Part shown: piece by piece, positions 1-13,200 of the stretch
Layout: every line of letters begins with the position of its first letter
Position numbering within the stretch: position 1 is the first letter of the stretch
Origin: Theristus sp. LFF4_11
Taxonomy: Eukaryota > Nematoda > Chromadorea > Monhysterida > Xyalidae
Length of the DNA stretch: 64,000 nucleotides
Assembly (NCBI GenBank): GCA_030248135.1
Contig: JASANC010003143.1
Location: 1 to 64,000 of the forward strand
Direction of reading: 5' to 3'
Translations under genes and position numbers: made by a program
Notes under the pieces: generated by a model
Told to the model about the DNA's origin: nothing
Databases searched by the model: none
What the model saw: the letters and a program-made list of their open reading frames with translations, nothing else

Positions 1-1894
1 TTTAGCGTAACTTTCAATATGTTACGCTAAAATAGGATAGGGCTTGGTACTGTCCTATTTTAGCGTATCAACATATAAACAGCTCATTTAAAGCTATTTC
101 AGCCGCGAAACTTTGTAAACCTACGTTATTTTGCACGGAGATTTCAAATTTTGACTTTGTGGGTTACGGTAACGCTCGGTTTGGTCCCAACACGATCTTA
201 GTTCCGTCAACAATCCCCAAACACCTTGGTAACCGCAACCAAATTAGTGAAACAAGTTAGATTAGGGTTGTTTTGCATGGAGATTTTAAATTTAAACCTT
301 GTGGGTTACGGTAACGTTTCGTTTGGTCTCAACACGATCTTAGTTCCATCAACAACCCACAAACAGCTTGGTAACCGCAACCAAACCAGTGAAACATGCT
401 AGATTAAGGTTGTTTTGCACGCAGATTTTGAATTTCAGCTTTCCGAATTACGGTATCGTCTGGTTTGGTCTCAACACGATCTTAGTTCCATGAACAACCC
501 ACAAACAGCTTGGTAACCGCAACCAAACCGGTGAAACAAACTAGATTAAAGTTGTTTTGCACGCAGATTTTGAATTTCATTTTTCTGGATTACGGTAACG
601 GCTGGTTTGGTCCCAATACGATCTTAGTTCCATGAACAACCCACAAACAGCTTGGTAACCGCAACCAAAGCGGTGAAACAAGCTAGATTAAGGTTGTTTT
701 GCACGCAGTGTTGAGACCAAACCAGGCGTTACCGTAATCCGGAAAGCTGAAATTCAAAATCTGCGTGCAAAACAACCTCAATCTAGCTTGTTTCACCGCT
801 TTGGTTGCGGTTACCAAGCTGTTTGTGGGCTGTTGATGAAACTAAGATCGTATTAAGACCAAGCCAGGCGTTACCGTAATCCAGAAAACTGAAATTCAAA
901 ATCTGAGTGCAAAACAACCTTAATCTAGCATGTTTCACCGGTTTGGTTGCGGTTACCAAGCTGTTTGTGGGCTGTTGATGAAACTAAGATCGTATTAAGA
1001 CCAAGCCAGGCGTTACCGTAATCCAGAAAACTGAAATTCAAAATCTGAGTGCAAAACAACCTTAATCTAGCATGTTTCACCGGTTTGGTTGCGGTTACCA
1101 AGCTGTTTGTGGGTTGTTCATAGAACTAAGATCGTGTTGAGACCAAACCAAACGTTACCGTAATCCGGAAAGCTGAAATTCAAAATCTGCGTGCAAAACA
1201 ACCTCAATCTAGCTTGTTTCACCGCTTTGGTTGCGGTTACCAAGCTGTTTGTGGGCTGTTGATGAAACTAAGATCGTATTAAGACCAAGCCAGGCGTTAC
1301 CGTAATCCAGAAAACTGAAATTCAAAATCTGAGTGCAAAACAACCTTAATCTAGCATGTTTCACCGGTTTGGTTGCGGTTACCAAGCTGTTTGTGGGTTG
1401 TTCATAGAACTAAGATCGTGTTGAGACCAAACCAAACGTTACCGTAATCCGTAAAGCTGAAATTCAAAATCTGCGTGCAAAACAACCTTAATCTAGTTTG
1501 TGTCACCGGTTTGGTTGCGATTACCAAGCTGTTTGTGGGTTGATGATGGAACTAAGATCGTGGTGAGACCAAACAAAGCGTTACCGTAACCCACAAGGTT
1601 TAAATTTAAAATCTCCATGCAAAACAACCCTAATCTAACTTGTTTCACTAATTTGGTTGCGGTTACCAAGGTGTTTGTAGATTGTTGACGGAACTAAGAT
1701 CGTGTTGGGACCAAACCAGGCGTTACCGTAACCCACAAGGTCAAAATTTGAAATCTCCGTGCAAAATAATGTAGGTTTACAAAGTTTCGCGGCTGAAATA
1801 GCTTTAAATGAGCTGTTTATATGTTGATACGCTAAAATAGGACAGTACCAAGCCCTATCCTATTTTAGCGTAACATATTGAAAGTTACGCTAAA
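1..1894. mobile_element. Foldback-type element: giant palindrome with tandem subrepeats
   Basis: The first 36 bases reappear in reverse complement ending at 1894, and the two arms mirror each other inward to a turn near 708. Both arms are built from a unit of about 142 bp, marked by repeats of TTACCGTAATCC and TCTAGCTTGTTTCACC; about four units lie in the left arm and about eight in the right. The outer terminus carries a motif with TTACGCTAAA. Long inverted repeats made of tandem subrepeats are typical of foldback elements. No transposase frame is visible. The left arm probably continues beyond the window because the right arm runs on into a further repeat array. Confidence 0.8.
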
Positions 1895-2031
1895 ATATCA
1901 AAGTTACGGTAAAATATCAAAGTTACTTTATTTGTTGAAAGTTACGCTAAAATATCAAAGTTACTTTATTTGTTGAAAGTTACGCTAAAATATCAAAGTT
2001 ACTCTATTTGTGGAAAGTTACGCTAAAATAG
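1881..2031. repeat. Tandem array of a unit of about 38 bp
   Basis: About four imperfect copies of a unit containing GAAAGTTACGCTAAAATATC followed by AAAGTTACTTTATTTGTT. The array abuts the outer end of the 1-1894 palindrome and shares its TTACGCTAAA motif, so it is probably the outermost part of the same element. Confidence 0.8.
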
Positions 2032-2380
2032 GAAAGCGCCTTTGTTTTTTGCAAATGATAAATTCACTGACACTATAGTGATCGGGTTCTATCTTAGCCG
2101 TTTGACACGTTCGACACAGAACGCTATACTTGAAAAAATAGTAAAAAAACCTGTTTACTAATTTTTTAAATTAATGAATCCAAGATATTCATCTTTTCAT
2201 CTTTTAGATGAACTGATTGTTGTTTTGAAAGTCCATCAATCAAACCACAAACCCATAAAGTCCACTATGCGCTTGCTCATCAACTCTAACTAAATCTGTT
2301 CATAACTTTCAGTCAACCAATTCTTAAGAAGATTCTATCCAGTCACAACAGAACGCTGGACAGTCGCAACGTTTTACCGG

Positions 2381-2472
2381 AAAGGCACATTCATGAAGCA
2401 GTATTTAGTGACGCATAGCTGTGTTAAAACATTGCTGTGTGGTCACTAAATACTTCTTCATGAATGTCCCTT
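2381..2472. repeat. Short hairpin inverted repeat
   Basis: Arms of about 31 bp (2381-2411 and 2442-2472) are reverse complements with two mismatches, separated by a 30-bp loop. No coding content. It may be a very small MITE remnant. Confidence 0.75.
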
Positions 2473-5400
2473 AAGATAAAAACAATCAGACAACAGAAAT
2501 TTGGCTTTCCCAACTAACCTAAGAAAAAAACCGCCGACAAGTCAAATAAAAAAACGAAAAAAACGCGTAAGACACAAAAAGACCCGGCTTGGTGGCGGTA
2601 GGAGGAGGAGAGGGTAGGAAAGATTAAAGACAACTGAAACTGTTCACACACCAAAAAGAGCAAAAGACAAAAACGAAGATCGAAATCGAAAGGTGAGAGA
2701 ACAGTGCTGCTGAACCAAGATAAGTCACCAAGAATGTTGACTTGATTTGAAACTTCCGCTAAAGCAAAACCTAGCATGCAACGAAACACGAAACTTGTAG
2801 ATTTCTATTGTTCTGCACTGATACCAAGTTGCCGATGAAAAACATCTGCCTTAAAAAGGTTTGCTGATATGGAAGTATAATGAAGAAATGAAAGATTGAG
2901 AGAAAAATCAAAGTACAAGTATTGTATAATGCTTTTCCGTCTAAATACCAACAAGCGCCAGTGCAAATGAGATGTGCTGGCCGCTACTCTGCCAAGGTGC
3001 CCACTCCGTCATGCCTGCTGAGCGTTCAAGAAATTTTCTGTGCGGATTTTGTTGAAATGCACTAAGTCGCACAGAAAACAACATATTTTTTTGAGATTTC
3101 TAACAAATTTATATTTGTGACGCAATTTGTCAAAAAACTGACCAAAAACATTTGTTGATTTTTTATTGTTTAGTAGAATCGAGAAAGGGTTCAAGCATTG
3201 ATTGTGAGTCAAGCTTCAAAAGCAAGCAGATTGAAAAAGAAACTTTAATGACAGTACAAAATTTTTAAATTGAACTTGGCGCGTTACAGTAAAATGCGAA
3301 GCAAAATATCCAGCTGCTTTGCTACAGCCAGTATGCTGAGCGAAATGAGCACTATGCGTTTCCTGCGTGAACGTTTTGTATTTTTTTTTGTCTTTCAGTG
3401 GGCGATGTGTAGGTTTTTTGTTTTCGTTTTTGTCGTTCGCTCTGACGTGACTCGGATTTTGTTGTTGTTGTTTGTTTGTTTGTGCCATAACATAAGGAAT
3501 ATGATCCACCAAAGCAGTATCATAGTCGTTTACGTTTACGATACGTTTATTTAGACGAGCTCTGTCATCCACCCACTGAGTACGGTATCTTTTATGTCGA
3601 GTCTCGAGACGAAATCAAACTGCAACATTCGTGTGACCGTTCGGCTTGTGCGGTGCGACAACGGCACTTGCCCGTTTTCGCCAGACGATCAGGGACATGT
3701 GCGCAATATTACAGTAAGATCGTGTTAAGACCCAACGCGGAGCTAAGGGTTTTTTTCTATTTTTTTTCCATACACAAATGCGAACAACTTTGTTCGGAAG
3801 CTTTTTTAATTTACGAAAATTTCTCTCAGCGGCCGCATCTGACTCAGTGGCTGCTGCACGATTGCAAAATCGATCACGATTTTGAAGTTTTCAACGCTGA
3901 TAAACGCCACACAACGTCCAGAAAATCCGCACAGTGTGAAAAACAGAAGCAACAGTAATATGTGCTAGCTGCCATACGAAACTGTCAGAGTCGCAGGAAA
4001 ACGTGAATCTCCAAAAGCTTCGCAAAGTAAAACATCAAACTCAGCGTTCTTTTTTGAATGAACGCATGAAACGATTCGAAAGGCAACCAAAAAACGCACT
4101 TTTACAACATCTGCATGAAGCTGACCTGAAGAGTGTACGATTTCACGCGCCACTATACATAGTTCAGAAAAATTTCCACATCAAAAAACCAACGAAAATG
4201 GCTCGCATTCATTTTATATACGGTTTTTTATTTCTCACATAAGGTGCGTATCCAATCGGGTAATAAGCTAAAACGGCTAGTTTTTCTGTCTAACTGGCAT
4301 TCGCTTCTCGGGTGGTTTCTTGCTTTTCTATTCAAAACAACCTCGTTTGCCGTTCCATCCAGTACGGAAAACGTGAACAACGTTTTTTTGCTGCCACCAG
4401 CCTTGAGGAAGACAGAGACGACGGACATTAGGCGAGAGAAATCGAGAGACCTTCGCTTTCGTTCCCTCCTGGAGAATCTCCCAGACACATTATTCATCCT
4501 ACACATGCGACGGTAACGGGCGTAATAATGCACCTAGGATGAATTTTTTTGCAATATTCTCAAAGAATGAACGCTAATCAGGCTTCGGGATTTGGTGGAA
4601 TGTCCAAATTTGCTAGAGCTGTTCAAGATATGAATGATAGTGAAGAGGACAAAATTGTAAAAACCATAAAAAATTGTTGAATCGAAATTCGGAAAAAACC
4701 AAAACCTCAAAAATTGGAAACGTTAAGTCAGAAAACTCAGCGTTATTGACGCTTGTTCGAGCGCTACATGAACGCTACTTGGTGATTTGTAGTCATTCTG
4801 CAACTCATTCTGTCTGCAATCGTTGTCGTCTGTTTTTCCGTGTCTTTCTGTCTTGGCTGTCTGGGACAGAACACAGGAGCGACAGCGAAATGTTTTTTTG
4901 CTGATTTTCACCCTGTTTTCTTTGTTTTCTCTGGGAGAACATTTTTCTTTTAGTTTTTCGACCGCACGTAATGAGAGTCTTCGATCAGTCATCTGCTATA
5001 CTGAATCCTATTCTGGTCCTTGGACATTTTGGATGTCAGATATCCTGCAAATTCAGAAACGAAAAATTTTTTAAACACGAGACAGCGCATGGAGAGGAAC
5101 ACGTTTTTATTCCTAAACAGTTGTCAGCGACACCGAAAAAAAATTGCACACCTGACACTTTGGTTTTGGGTGCAAAAGACACCAAAAAATCGCAAAGGAA
5201 CATGCGTTTTCACAAGTTTTTTTTTGCTAAAAATTTCGTTCTCTGTGCGAAATATGGTGTCTTTATCGTTCTCTGGAATATCGTTCTCTGGTGTCACAAC
5301 ATATGAATATCGTTGAAGAAGAACATGCTACAGCTAAACTCTAAAATTTTAGGCAATCACTTGTTAGTTATCACGTGCTCTTTGTGCACGACAAGCTCTG

Positions 5401-8400
5401 CCTATGATGTCGAGTTCGATCGACTGTACATAAAGTCGAAGTCGACCGGAAGTCGAAGCCGAATAAAATTTGGCATTTTAGACTTTTACAGGGGTGCTGC
5501 AACCTTTATTGCATTTCAAGTGCTGTTGGCAGCTATTTTAAATAGATCTTTTGAATGCATCTTCAGTTATGCATCTTCAGTTACCTATTTTTTTGCAGGA
5601 CACCTAAGGACACTAAGACGTTTTAAAAGAATTATCGCTGTTTTTCTCTCAAGACATTCAATCACCGATCTGCAAACAACTGAACTGCTGATTGCATACA
5701 ACATCTACCATGTGGACCAAATCAAGTGGAGGAAAACGAACCTAAACGAACATACTAGACAAATATGTACCCTTGTTAACATTACATTACTAAATCGGAA
5801 AGAAAAGAAAAACAACGCATCAAACTGAAAATTACGACTTAGATACAGACAAGAAGAGAAAACTGCGAAAAGCAATGCAAGCAGCACAAACGAAACGAAA
5901 CGACAGTAGGGGAAATGGCACTTCTGGGTGGTCCCCCTGAAGCCACTGCCCTTCTCCTCCCCAACTTTCCTCTTTCAAACCGTGTTGGTCGAAGCCGTCG
6001 ATCACGACACTTGAAGAATACCTGATTATTACATCATGCACAAGAATTATAAGCCATTCAAGCATACGTATCATGCTAATATTAAACTGTGTATTATGTT
6101 TTTAAAGATACATAGCTTGAATGCGTTTGAGCGATAGTTTCTTTGTTCATTTTATCATCTAAAATTAGACACTGTTCCTTTGAACCGAACCTTATAGACC
6201 GTTTTCGTGCTGCGAGCACAAAAAATGGAAGCTAGTACTTGTGCCTCATTTAAATCCAAAAATAAGAGAGTGCTTTAATTGGGTGTCTTCTTGTCTTACT
6301 TCCACTGTATGACCAACCAGGACCTAAATGCGGTTTCTTTTTAATAAAAAAATCAATTAACTAATTCAGAAAGTTTTTATTTTATTTTGAATCGCGTTTC
6401 AAAACAGTACAAAAAAACCAGCCGGGTCCCCTGCATCAAATTTACTTAAAAAATCACACATAATGTAAACTTTGAACGGTACAACACCCAATGTCGTGAA
6501 ATTTGTTAAGCATTAAACCACCCAGCTGCAGTGCAAGTTTTTTATATTCGTTTTTTTTAAATTGCGTTGGTGATTAAATAAGTTTTGTTCTTTATCATTT
6601 TTTTTGTTACAACAAAGAATTTTATCTAACTTGGAAATTTTGAACTCTAACCCAACGAGCCAACAGCCCGTCAACTTTTTTTCACGTTTTCGCTCAAAAT
6701 TCTATTCTGTTGCGTCATTTTGTTTGAAACGAACTGCACATCTCTTGGTGTTGCTTTGGTGTTGTATGAGTTTCCTAAATTAAACAATCTGTTGCTCGAC
6801 CCCAAACTTGGAAAAAGCGTACTACCCATTATTTTGGTGAACGCTATAAAGAACTCATTATATTCGTTGTACAGCAGTAAAATGCAGCGCACAATTTTTT
6901 TTGTATTCAAGAAACTTTTTTGCACACGTCACATCTATTTTGCAAACTTCAACATTTCACAATACTGGTGAACTATGAACTTTTTTTTGCGGACGCTCAA
7001 ATAAGTTTTGCGTCAAAAAATTTCTGATGCTGCAAAAAGCACTTGTTCACATAATCACATGGCACTTTATTCATTTTTACTTAGAACAACAAGACAAATA
7101 TATTTTGCAGAAACACAAGTACAACTTAAAAAACGGTGCTTAAAATTTTTACAATATTACATTCCTGGGTGACTCAGGTTTAATAAAAATATTTTCGTTC
7201 TTCGTAACCTAACAGCCTGGTGATTTAGCATAGAACTTTAAAAACGTATCTTCAGGTGTGTTGTACATGTACATTGTATGTAGGTGTGCGAATAACGTGC
7301 ATTTTTTCATATTTCCCTCCAAGATTTCAGCCGTAGTTCCCGTAAACGCACATAAACATTCAAATTAAAACCAGCCTTCCAGTATAATATAACCTGAGTA
7401 GTCTCCCACACCTAAAAAACTGCACGATCAGTAAATCATTTCATTTTTTAATTGCACAGTGATCCATATTATGTATTTAAAATAAAAATCAATCACTTTA
7501 AAAATATTCGCTGTTCTTTATCTCACCGCTGAAAAGAACATCCCATTAAACTGTATCCACGTAAATGACATATTAACTAAAGGGAAAAAAGCGGTAACCC
7601 ACCCAAATATAGCTATTATCGTTACAGGAAACCGCGTGCACAAAAGTTTCACGCGTTGGGGAAAAGCCGGACACCAAACCAGACGCATGACGTCATCCGA
7701 CGTCTTTCGTCAGCTACCGTAACCCAATTTTGAATTCCCGCGGATTCTTGAAACGTTTTTCTTATCCCTGTGGGCAAAGGCATAGAGAACCGGGACCAAA
7801 ATGAAAGATAATAGCTAAGAACACGTTTCAAGTTAATTGGACAATCTGGCCGCACAAGGTGGCAGCAAATCACGTCGGTTAAACAACACAAATCAATTTG
7901 CCCATTTACGACTGACCGATACACTAATCAATTAACGGCCAATGCATGCAGAGACAAACCACATTTTTAGGTCATGGTCAAAAACAGTTTTCAATGCCAA
8001 CTCGACATAAAACCGCGATGAAACTGTAGATGGACGCATACGACAGTTGTGTTCATGTGTGCACGGTCTTTGTAACAACTTTATAATCCGAAACTGCAAT
8101 CAGTTTTCTACAGGTAGATCTTATGATTTCAAGGTCTTGCTGGTGATTGTATAATATTGTTGGATTATGAAGTATAAATCGGATTACTCAACACAGCAAA
8201 CAAAAACTGCCAGCCGACTGAGCTGATTCGCACAAACACAAACAATAAAAAGGCGTTCAACTTTAAACACACAGAACCTTAACCGAATTTACACAAAATA
8301 ACAATACCACCACTGTATTTGGCAGTTTAAAACTGTTTTTTTTTGTCTTATAGTAAAAGTAAAAAAATAGACTGTCCAATAAGCCGAAAAGCAGTCAGGT

Positions 8401-9000
8401 TTCAATGAAGCCCCGAACTACAAATGTACATATTATTATATATTATTATATATTATATATTATTTAATCAAGGATAACACTTTGTTTTAAATGTCATGTC
8501 TATGTATACTTCGACCGGAAGGGCAAACATCTCACATCGTGATCATGAATAAACTTTTGTTGTCAAACAAAATTCGATTGATTCTTACAGAAACTTCATC
8601 ACCATTAATTTTTTGGTCAATGTTGTTAATGACACTAGAATTAATAAATGCTCAGATGTGATTAACATAAAATTAATCTTGCTACATTTAGTTCAAATGC
8701 AACTTTTGCATCGATGTTTTTTTTAATTGCAGTGTCTAGGTTCAATATTCAACAGAAACAAAAGAGTTAACCGCTTACCGCAACACTTCATTGTTCATAC
8801 ATTGTAATGAACCACAACACCAGCAAACACAGCCAATCAAACACCCACAAAGGTTGACATGAACCAGGCACAAAGTGGTTCCCGGTAGAAGTTTCATCTT
8901 AAAAGTCGGCAAAAAACACGTCATACCCGCGACCGCGATCAAAGTCGTTCACTCAAATACAGCACACCTCTTCGATCAAAAGGAGAGACAAAAACACCCA
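2473..9000. other. AT-rich stretch without recognisable genes
   Basis: Frames here are short. The longest is a 171-residue plus-strand frame at 5313-5828, which has no motif I recognise, is preceded by runs of T and has no credible partner exons. An AT microsatellite lies at 8428-8465. Around 7722-7812 there is a degraded copy of the dispersed repeat ending in GGGACCAAAATGAAAGAT. I see no RNA gene, promoter or exon that I can support. Confidence 0.6.
8428..8465. repeat. AT-rich microsatellite (TATTATATAT)
   Basis: Imperfect repetition of TATTATATATTAT over roughly 38 bp. Confidence 0.85.
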
Positions 9001-10121
9001 GTAAAGTGAATGAACGTAGAATGATCAGTTTGCCGGACAAAAAACAATACGGGACCTCCACGTGCGAATACGCCAGTTGCGAGATGGTACCATCGAAATT
9101 ACCGAGTGTTACTCATTCTTAAAAAATATCATGCTCACCAAGCTGAAGTCCAATGCAGCTTTTCAGTACTGTTGTGGTGGTGTCCCTCTGATCGGAATGA
9201 CCAGCACAAAAAGAAAAGGCAATAATGCAAGGTGTACTTCCCTGGGCCCACTGAATGATTATAACTGTGCTTAAGGGGTTTTCTCTCCAACATTATCCGA
9301 CATAATAGAACAAGAAGAACATCAGTGGCGATGTGGCCCCCAGCAGTGCCCAGTGCTGAATGTGTGTATATGATGTGGCTTGCTCTCTCTCTCTTCTCTT
9401 TCATTCAAGGGGTCAGCACGGACTGGTACCACGTTGCGGGGTGCCACCACGGCGCACGATGGGTGCCCATCTACACACACACAAACGATCCATATAGGAG
9501 GGCTTGCAATCAAGCACACGGCTAGACCGTCATCAAAAACGCTTCAACTAGTGGTGGTATCGTGGAGAAGCCACAACAACAGCCAGCTGTGCGTCTGCTT
9601 GGCTTGCGTGTTTTCCTTTTGCTCTACGACGCTTCATTACTAATGATGCTATCACCAATAATATACTACGAAATTTGCACAGAGACAGACCTGTGTATGT
9701 GTACTTTCTCACCCTACCCCTACTGCAGCCATTCATTCGCCATACAACGGCTAATAGTGGCAGTTCATTTGCTGCAAACAAACCAGCAGCAACTCACAAA
9801 AAATATCGCGACGGTCGTTACTGATTTGAACGTGCCAGAAAAAAAAAACAGTTCACCTTTACTTTCTACAATAGTAAAATATTCTCACGCATGAACCTAA
9901 TTCCCATTTAAAAAAACTACAATAAACTAGATAAAAACCAGCTATAAAATCATTCTACTAGCCCGGAGGACTAAACACTTTGCACCGCGTCTACGACCCG
10001 TCGACTGCATCACAACATCGGATCCCACCCCCGTCGTACATGTATACGATGAACAACGTACGCATATATGCACACGCGGCACCAATACATTCCACGGTAA
10101 CAGCCCGTACCATCCGTGGCG

Positions 10122-10227
10122 GTTGTTGTTGTTGTTGCTGTTGTTGTTGGTTTGCGGTTTGGTGTTGGTCTTCGTTGGTCGTGTGTGTGTGTATGTGTGT
10201 GTATATAATGTGTGTGTGTGTGTTTGT
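10122..10227. repeat. (TTG)n followed by (TG)n microsatellites
   Basis: A TTG-repeat tract at 10122-10150 is followed at 10181-10227 by interrupted GT repeats. Confidence 0.9.
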
Positions 10228-13200
10228 GCGTCCACAGATCGTGTCACCCTCGGTGCTATACATACGTGGCATCATCGGATTTATAGTGCGCCTGCTGCTG
10301 CTCAATATAATATCATCCGTGTCAGATGCGATGTTGTACATATTATAGTCCATACATGTACATGTATGTGTCGCCGGTGATGTGGTGTGTTCAGTCAGAA
10401 GCGGAAAAAAGTGGCAGGCACGAAACGATTGATCGAGCGACGTACGCACGGCACCAGACACGAGCAGCAGTTTTTCGTTCTCACTTATCGGCGCTTTCTG
10501 TTGTTGTTTTTTTGTAACGTTTTCCACAGTATCGACTTTTACACCACTGTACTGAACGATATGATATGGTGATTACTTATTGTGCTTCGGTAGTAGAATG
10601 TCTGTGTGTCGGGAGGTTTTTATGGTCATGTTGCTAAACGCATGCATGTCTGGGATAAATGTGATAAAAATTGAGAGCCAAAACGCTTGTGGTGCCTGGC
10701 TCGTCATGGTTCAAAGACAATGTTTGAGAATCGATATGAAATTCGACGGTAATAGCAACATTCCACTTCAACGACATCCACGGGAAACTAAAAAAAATGC
10801 CTAATATCCTTCGATGTAATTCGCAATTATAAGAAGACTTGGATTAATTTTATTCACGAACCACTCAAATTCCACTTTCAAAGTTCCTTAAAACTGAAAA
10901 ACTCAAAATCCGTAAGCGAAAAAGCCAATATCACCACACACACAACCTCTTCATTTAACGATAGTTCATCGTGTTTACTTACCAAAAACTAGAGACGATG
11001 CTTTCAGTTGAACCAGCGAATCAACGCAAAACCGATGAGTAAATCGTATAAAGTCAAAATAAATCTCGAGTTCATCGCAGAAACAAAAATAGCTGTTTCT
11101 TTTTTGTGTCCGATCATTCTACCCGAGTCCCGAGCCCGTGTTTGCTGTTGAGCAGCTGTTGAACACAAGTTCGGATCTACGGGTTGAGCGTATCGGCACT
11201 GGATAAGTCGGAATCAATCAATCAATCCGAAAATTCATAAAATCAGATGAATTCGCGTATATACGTATCAGTCAAAATTCCGTTTATTCAGTCAAACTGT
11301 ATTGAAGTGAAAACCGTTGAATACCGTCCAATAATGATTATATACCGTCGTCACTAATATATCTGCGTGACAAAAATCCTAAAAAATGCAACCTGCTGCA
11401 CAAAAAAAACACCAGAAAACTAGGTCACACACACAATGGGAACCTGCAAAAAACAACAACACAAAACACAAGAGGAGAAGAGAGGACGCACAGGAAGAGA
11501 ACAAGAGAGCAAAACAGAAAAAAGAGAGAAAGATATGGCGCGAGTGATAAAGAATGATAGAGAGCTCAGCAATCGCGCACAGAGACCTGCGTATGAAACA
11601 CGCCCAGGAAAAACGCACATAAACGTACAAATATACATATCGGGGCCAACAACGTGTATACAACAACAACAACAACACACACACACCTAGATACAACAAT
11701 AATGGTAATACGTGGCGATGTATCGAAACCGATGTTAAGTACAAGGAACACGTCGGTCGCACACGGAAGAGAAGACAGGACAGAGAACAGTAGATTGACG
11801 ATGGAAGACAGGGGGTGGAAGAGCGACCACGACGACGGATCAAGCAAAATATGTGTATATTGAACGGAGATTGTGTGTGTGTTGATGTAGAATGCGTCTA
11901 TATAATCATAATCATAAAAAGCACAGTAGGTCGATCGTATGTGCGCGCGTTTTCGAACGCATAGAGGGGTGGGAAGTGGCGGAGGAAGGGGGGAGAACGG
12001 TGATGGCTGTATATGCTCGTGTTGCCGAACTGGGTCAACAGAACGCGCAGCGCGCGCGGCGACAAACGACGTAGACGCAGACGTAAAGTTTATACGTTTT
12101 GATTATTAAGTGCGTATATGTTTGCGTCGGTACACAGGTAAAAACAGCCAATCCATACACAGTCGATCATAAGTGATAAGCCAAAGCAGACACCACAGCG
12201 ACGCCGAGCAACACTAGAGGAACAGAGTAATAATCTATAATAACTAGTAACAACGACTACGCACATCAACGGAACAAACGAACTCCAGAAGGTGTACGGC
12301 GATGAAGAGAACTGTCGCCGTCGTCGTCGTCGTCGTGTGTTGGTTGGTGTTAAAAACGGTTGAGCATCGTAGTTGCATCAGAGAGGCGCGTCGACGTTTC
12401 GTCTCCATACGCGCCAAAATGTACGAGAGAAACAAAAGATAACACACGCGTCGAGTAAACAAACAAACAACAACGGCAAACAATAAACAGGGAAGTGGTA
12501 CACAGTGCCACTTGAAGAAAAGTTTTGCACATATTATTACGATCAACCAGGCTGGCCAGGCAGCGTTGAAATTGAAAAAAACAACAACCCATTCGACGCC
12601 GGGAAATAATGACAATAATAATTCAAACGAGAAGAGAGAGAGAAAAAAACGCGAGAACAAAACAAAAATAACGACTGACAGGCAGACAAGGCAGACAGAA
12701 GCGAATACGACGACAAGAGCAAAATGAGAAACTGAACAGACGGAGCAGACGAATAACAGACGCCGGTCTGGCAAAACAAGAGAGAGCACTATAATGCTGG
12801 AGCATACAGCAGCTAGTGGACAGTGGTCAGTATGGATGGGAAAACACAGCAATGGCAATGCAACGTGAATGAATATATGAAATATGTGAATACCCGAGGT
12901 CAGTTGGGGGCAACGCAGACAACAACAACAACCACAACAACCACAGTGGTTTAGATGTGGGGGGGGGGGCAAATACACGCATGTGTCGCTCACAAACACA
13001 AACCGTGCGTCCATATGCACACGGGCTCAACCGCAATCGCCCTTTTGCGCACCATTTTTGGACGGATATCGGAAACGAACCAAGCATCGTCGTAGTGGGC
13101 ATTATATTATTATTATGATTTCGGTGGCAAAGGGCAGCAGCAGTGTGCGCCTTCCGTCGAGACGAGACGATTATTGATGAGGGGTACGGTGACCCCGATT

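Noticed and set aside
5313..5828. 171-residue plus-strand open frame
   Set aside because: No motif, no compatible splice sites, AT-rich context; fits chance.
12244..13020. 258-residue minus-strand open frame
   Set aside because: Translation of CAA/GA-rich sequence giving Leu/Val/Cys/Ser strings; no domain pattern.
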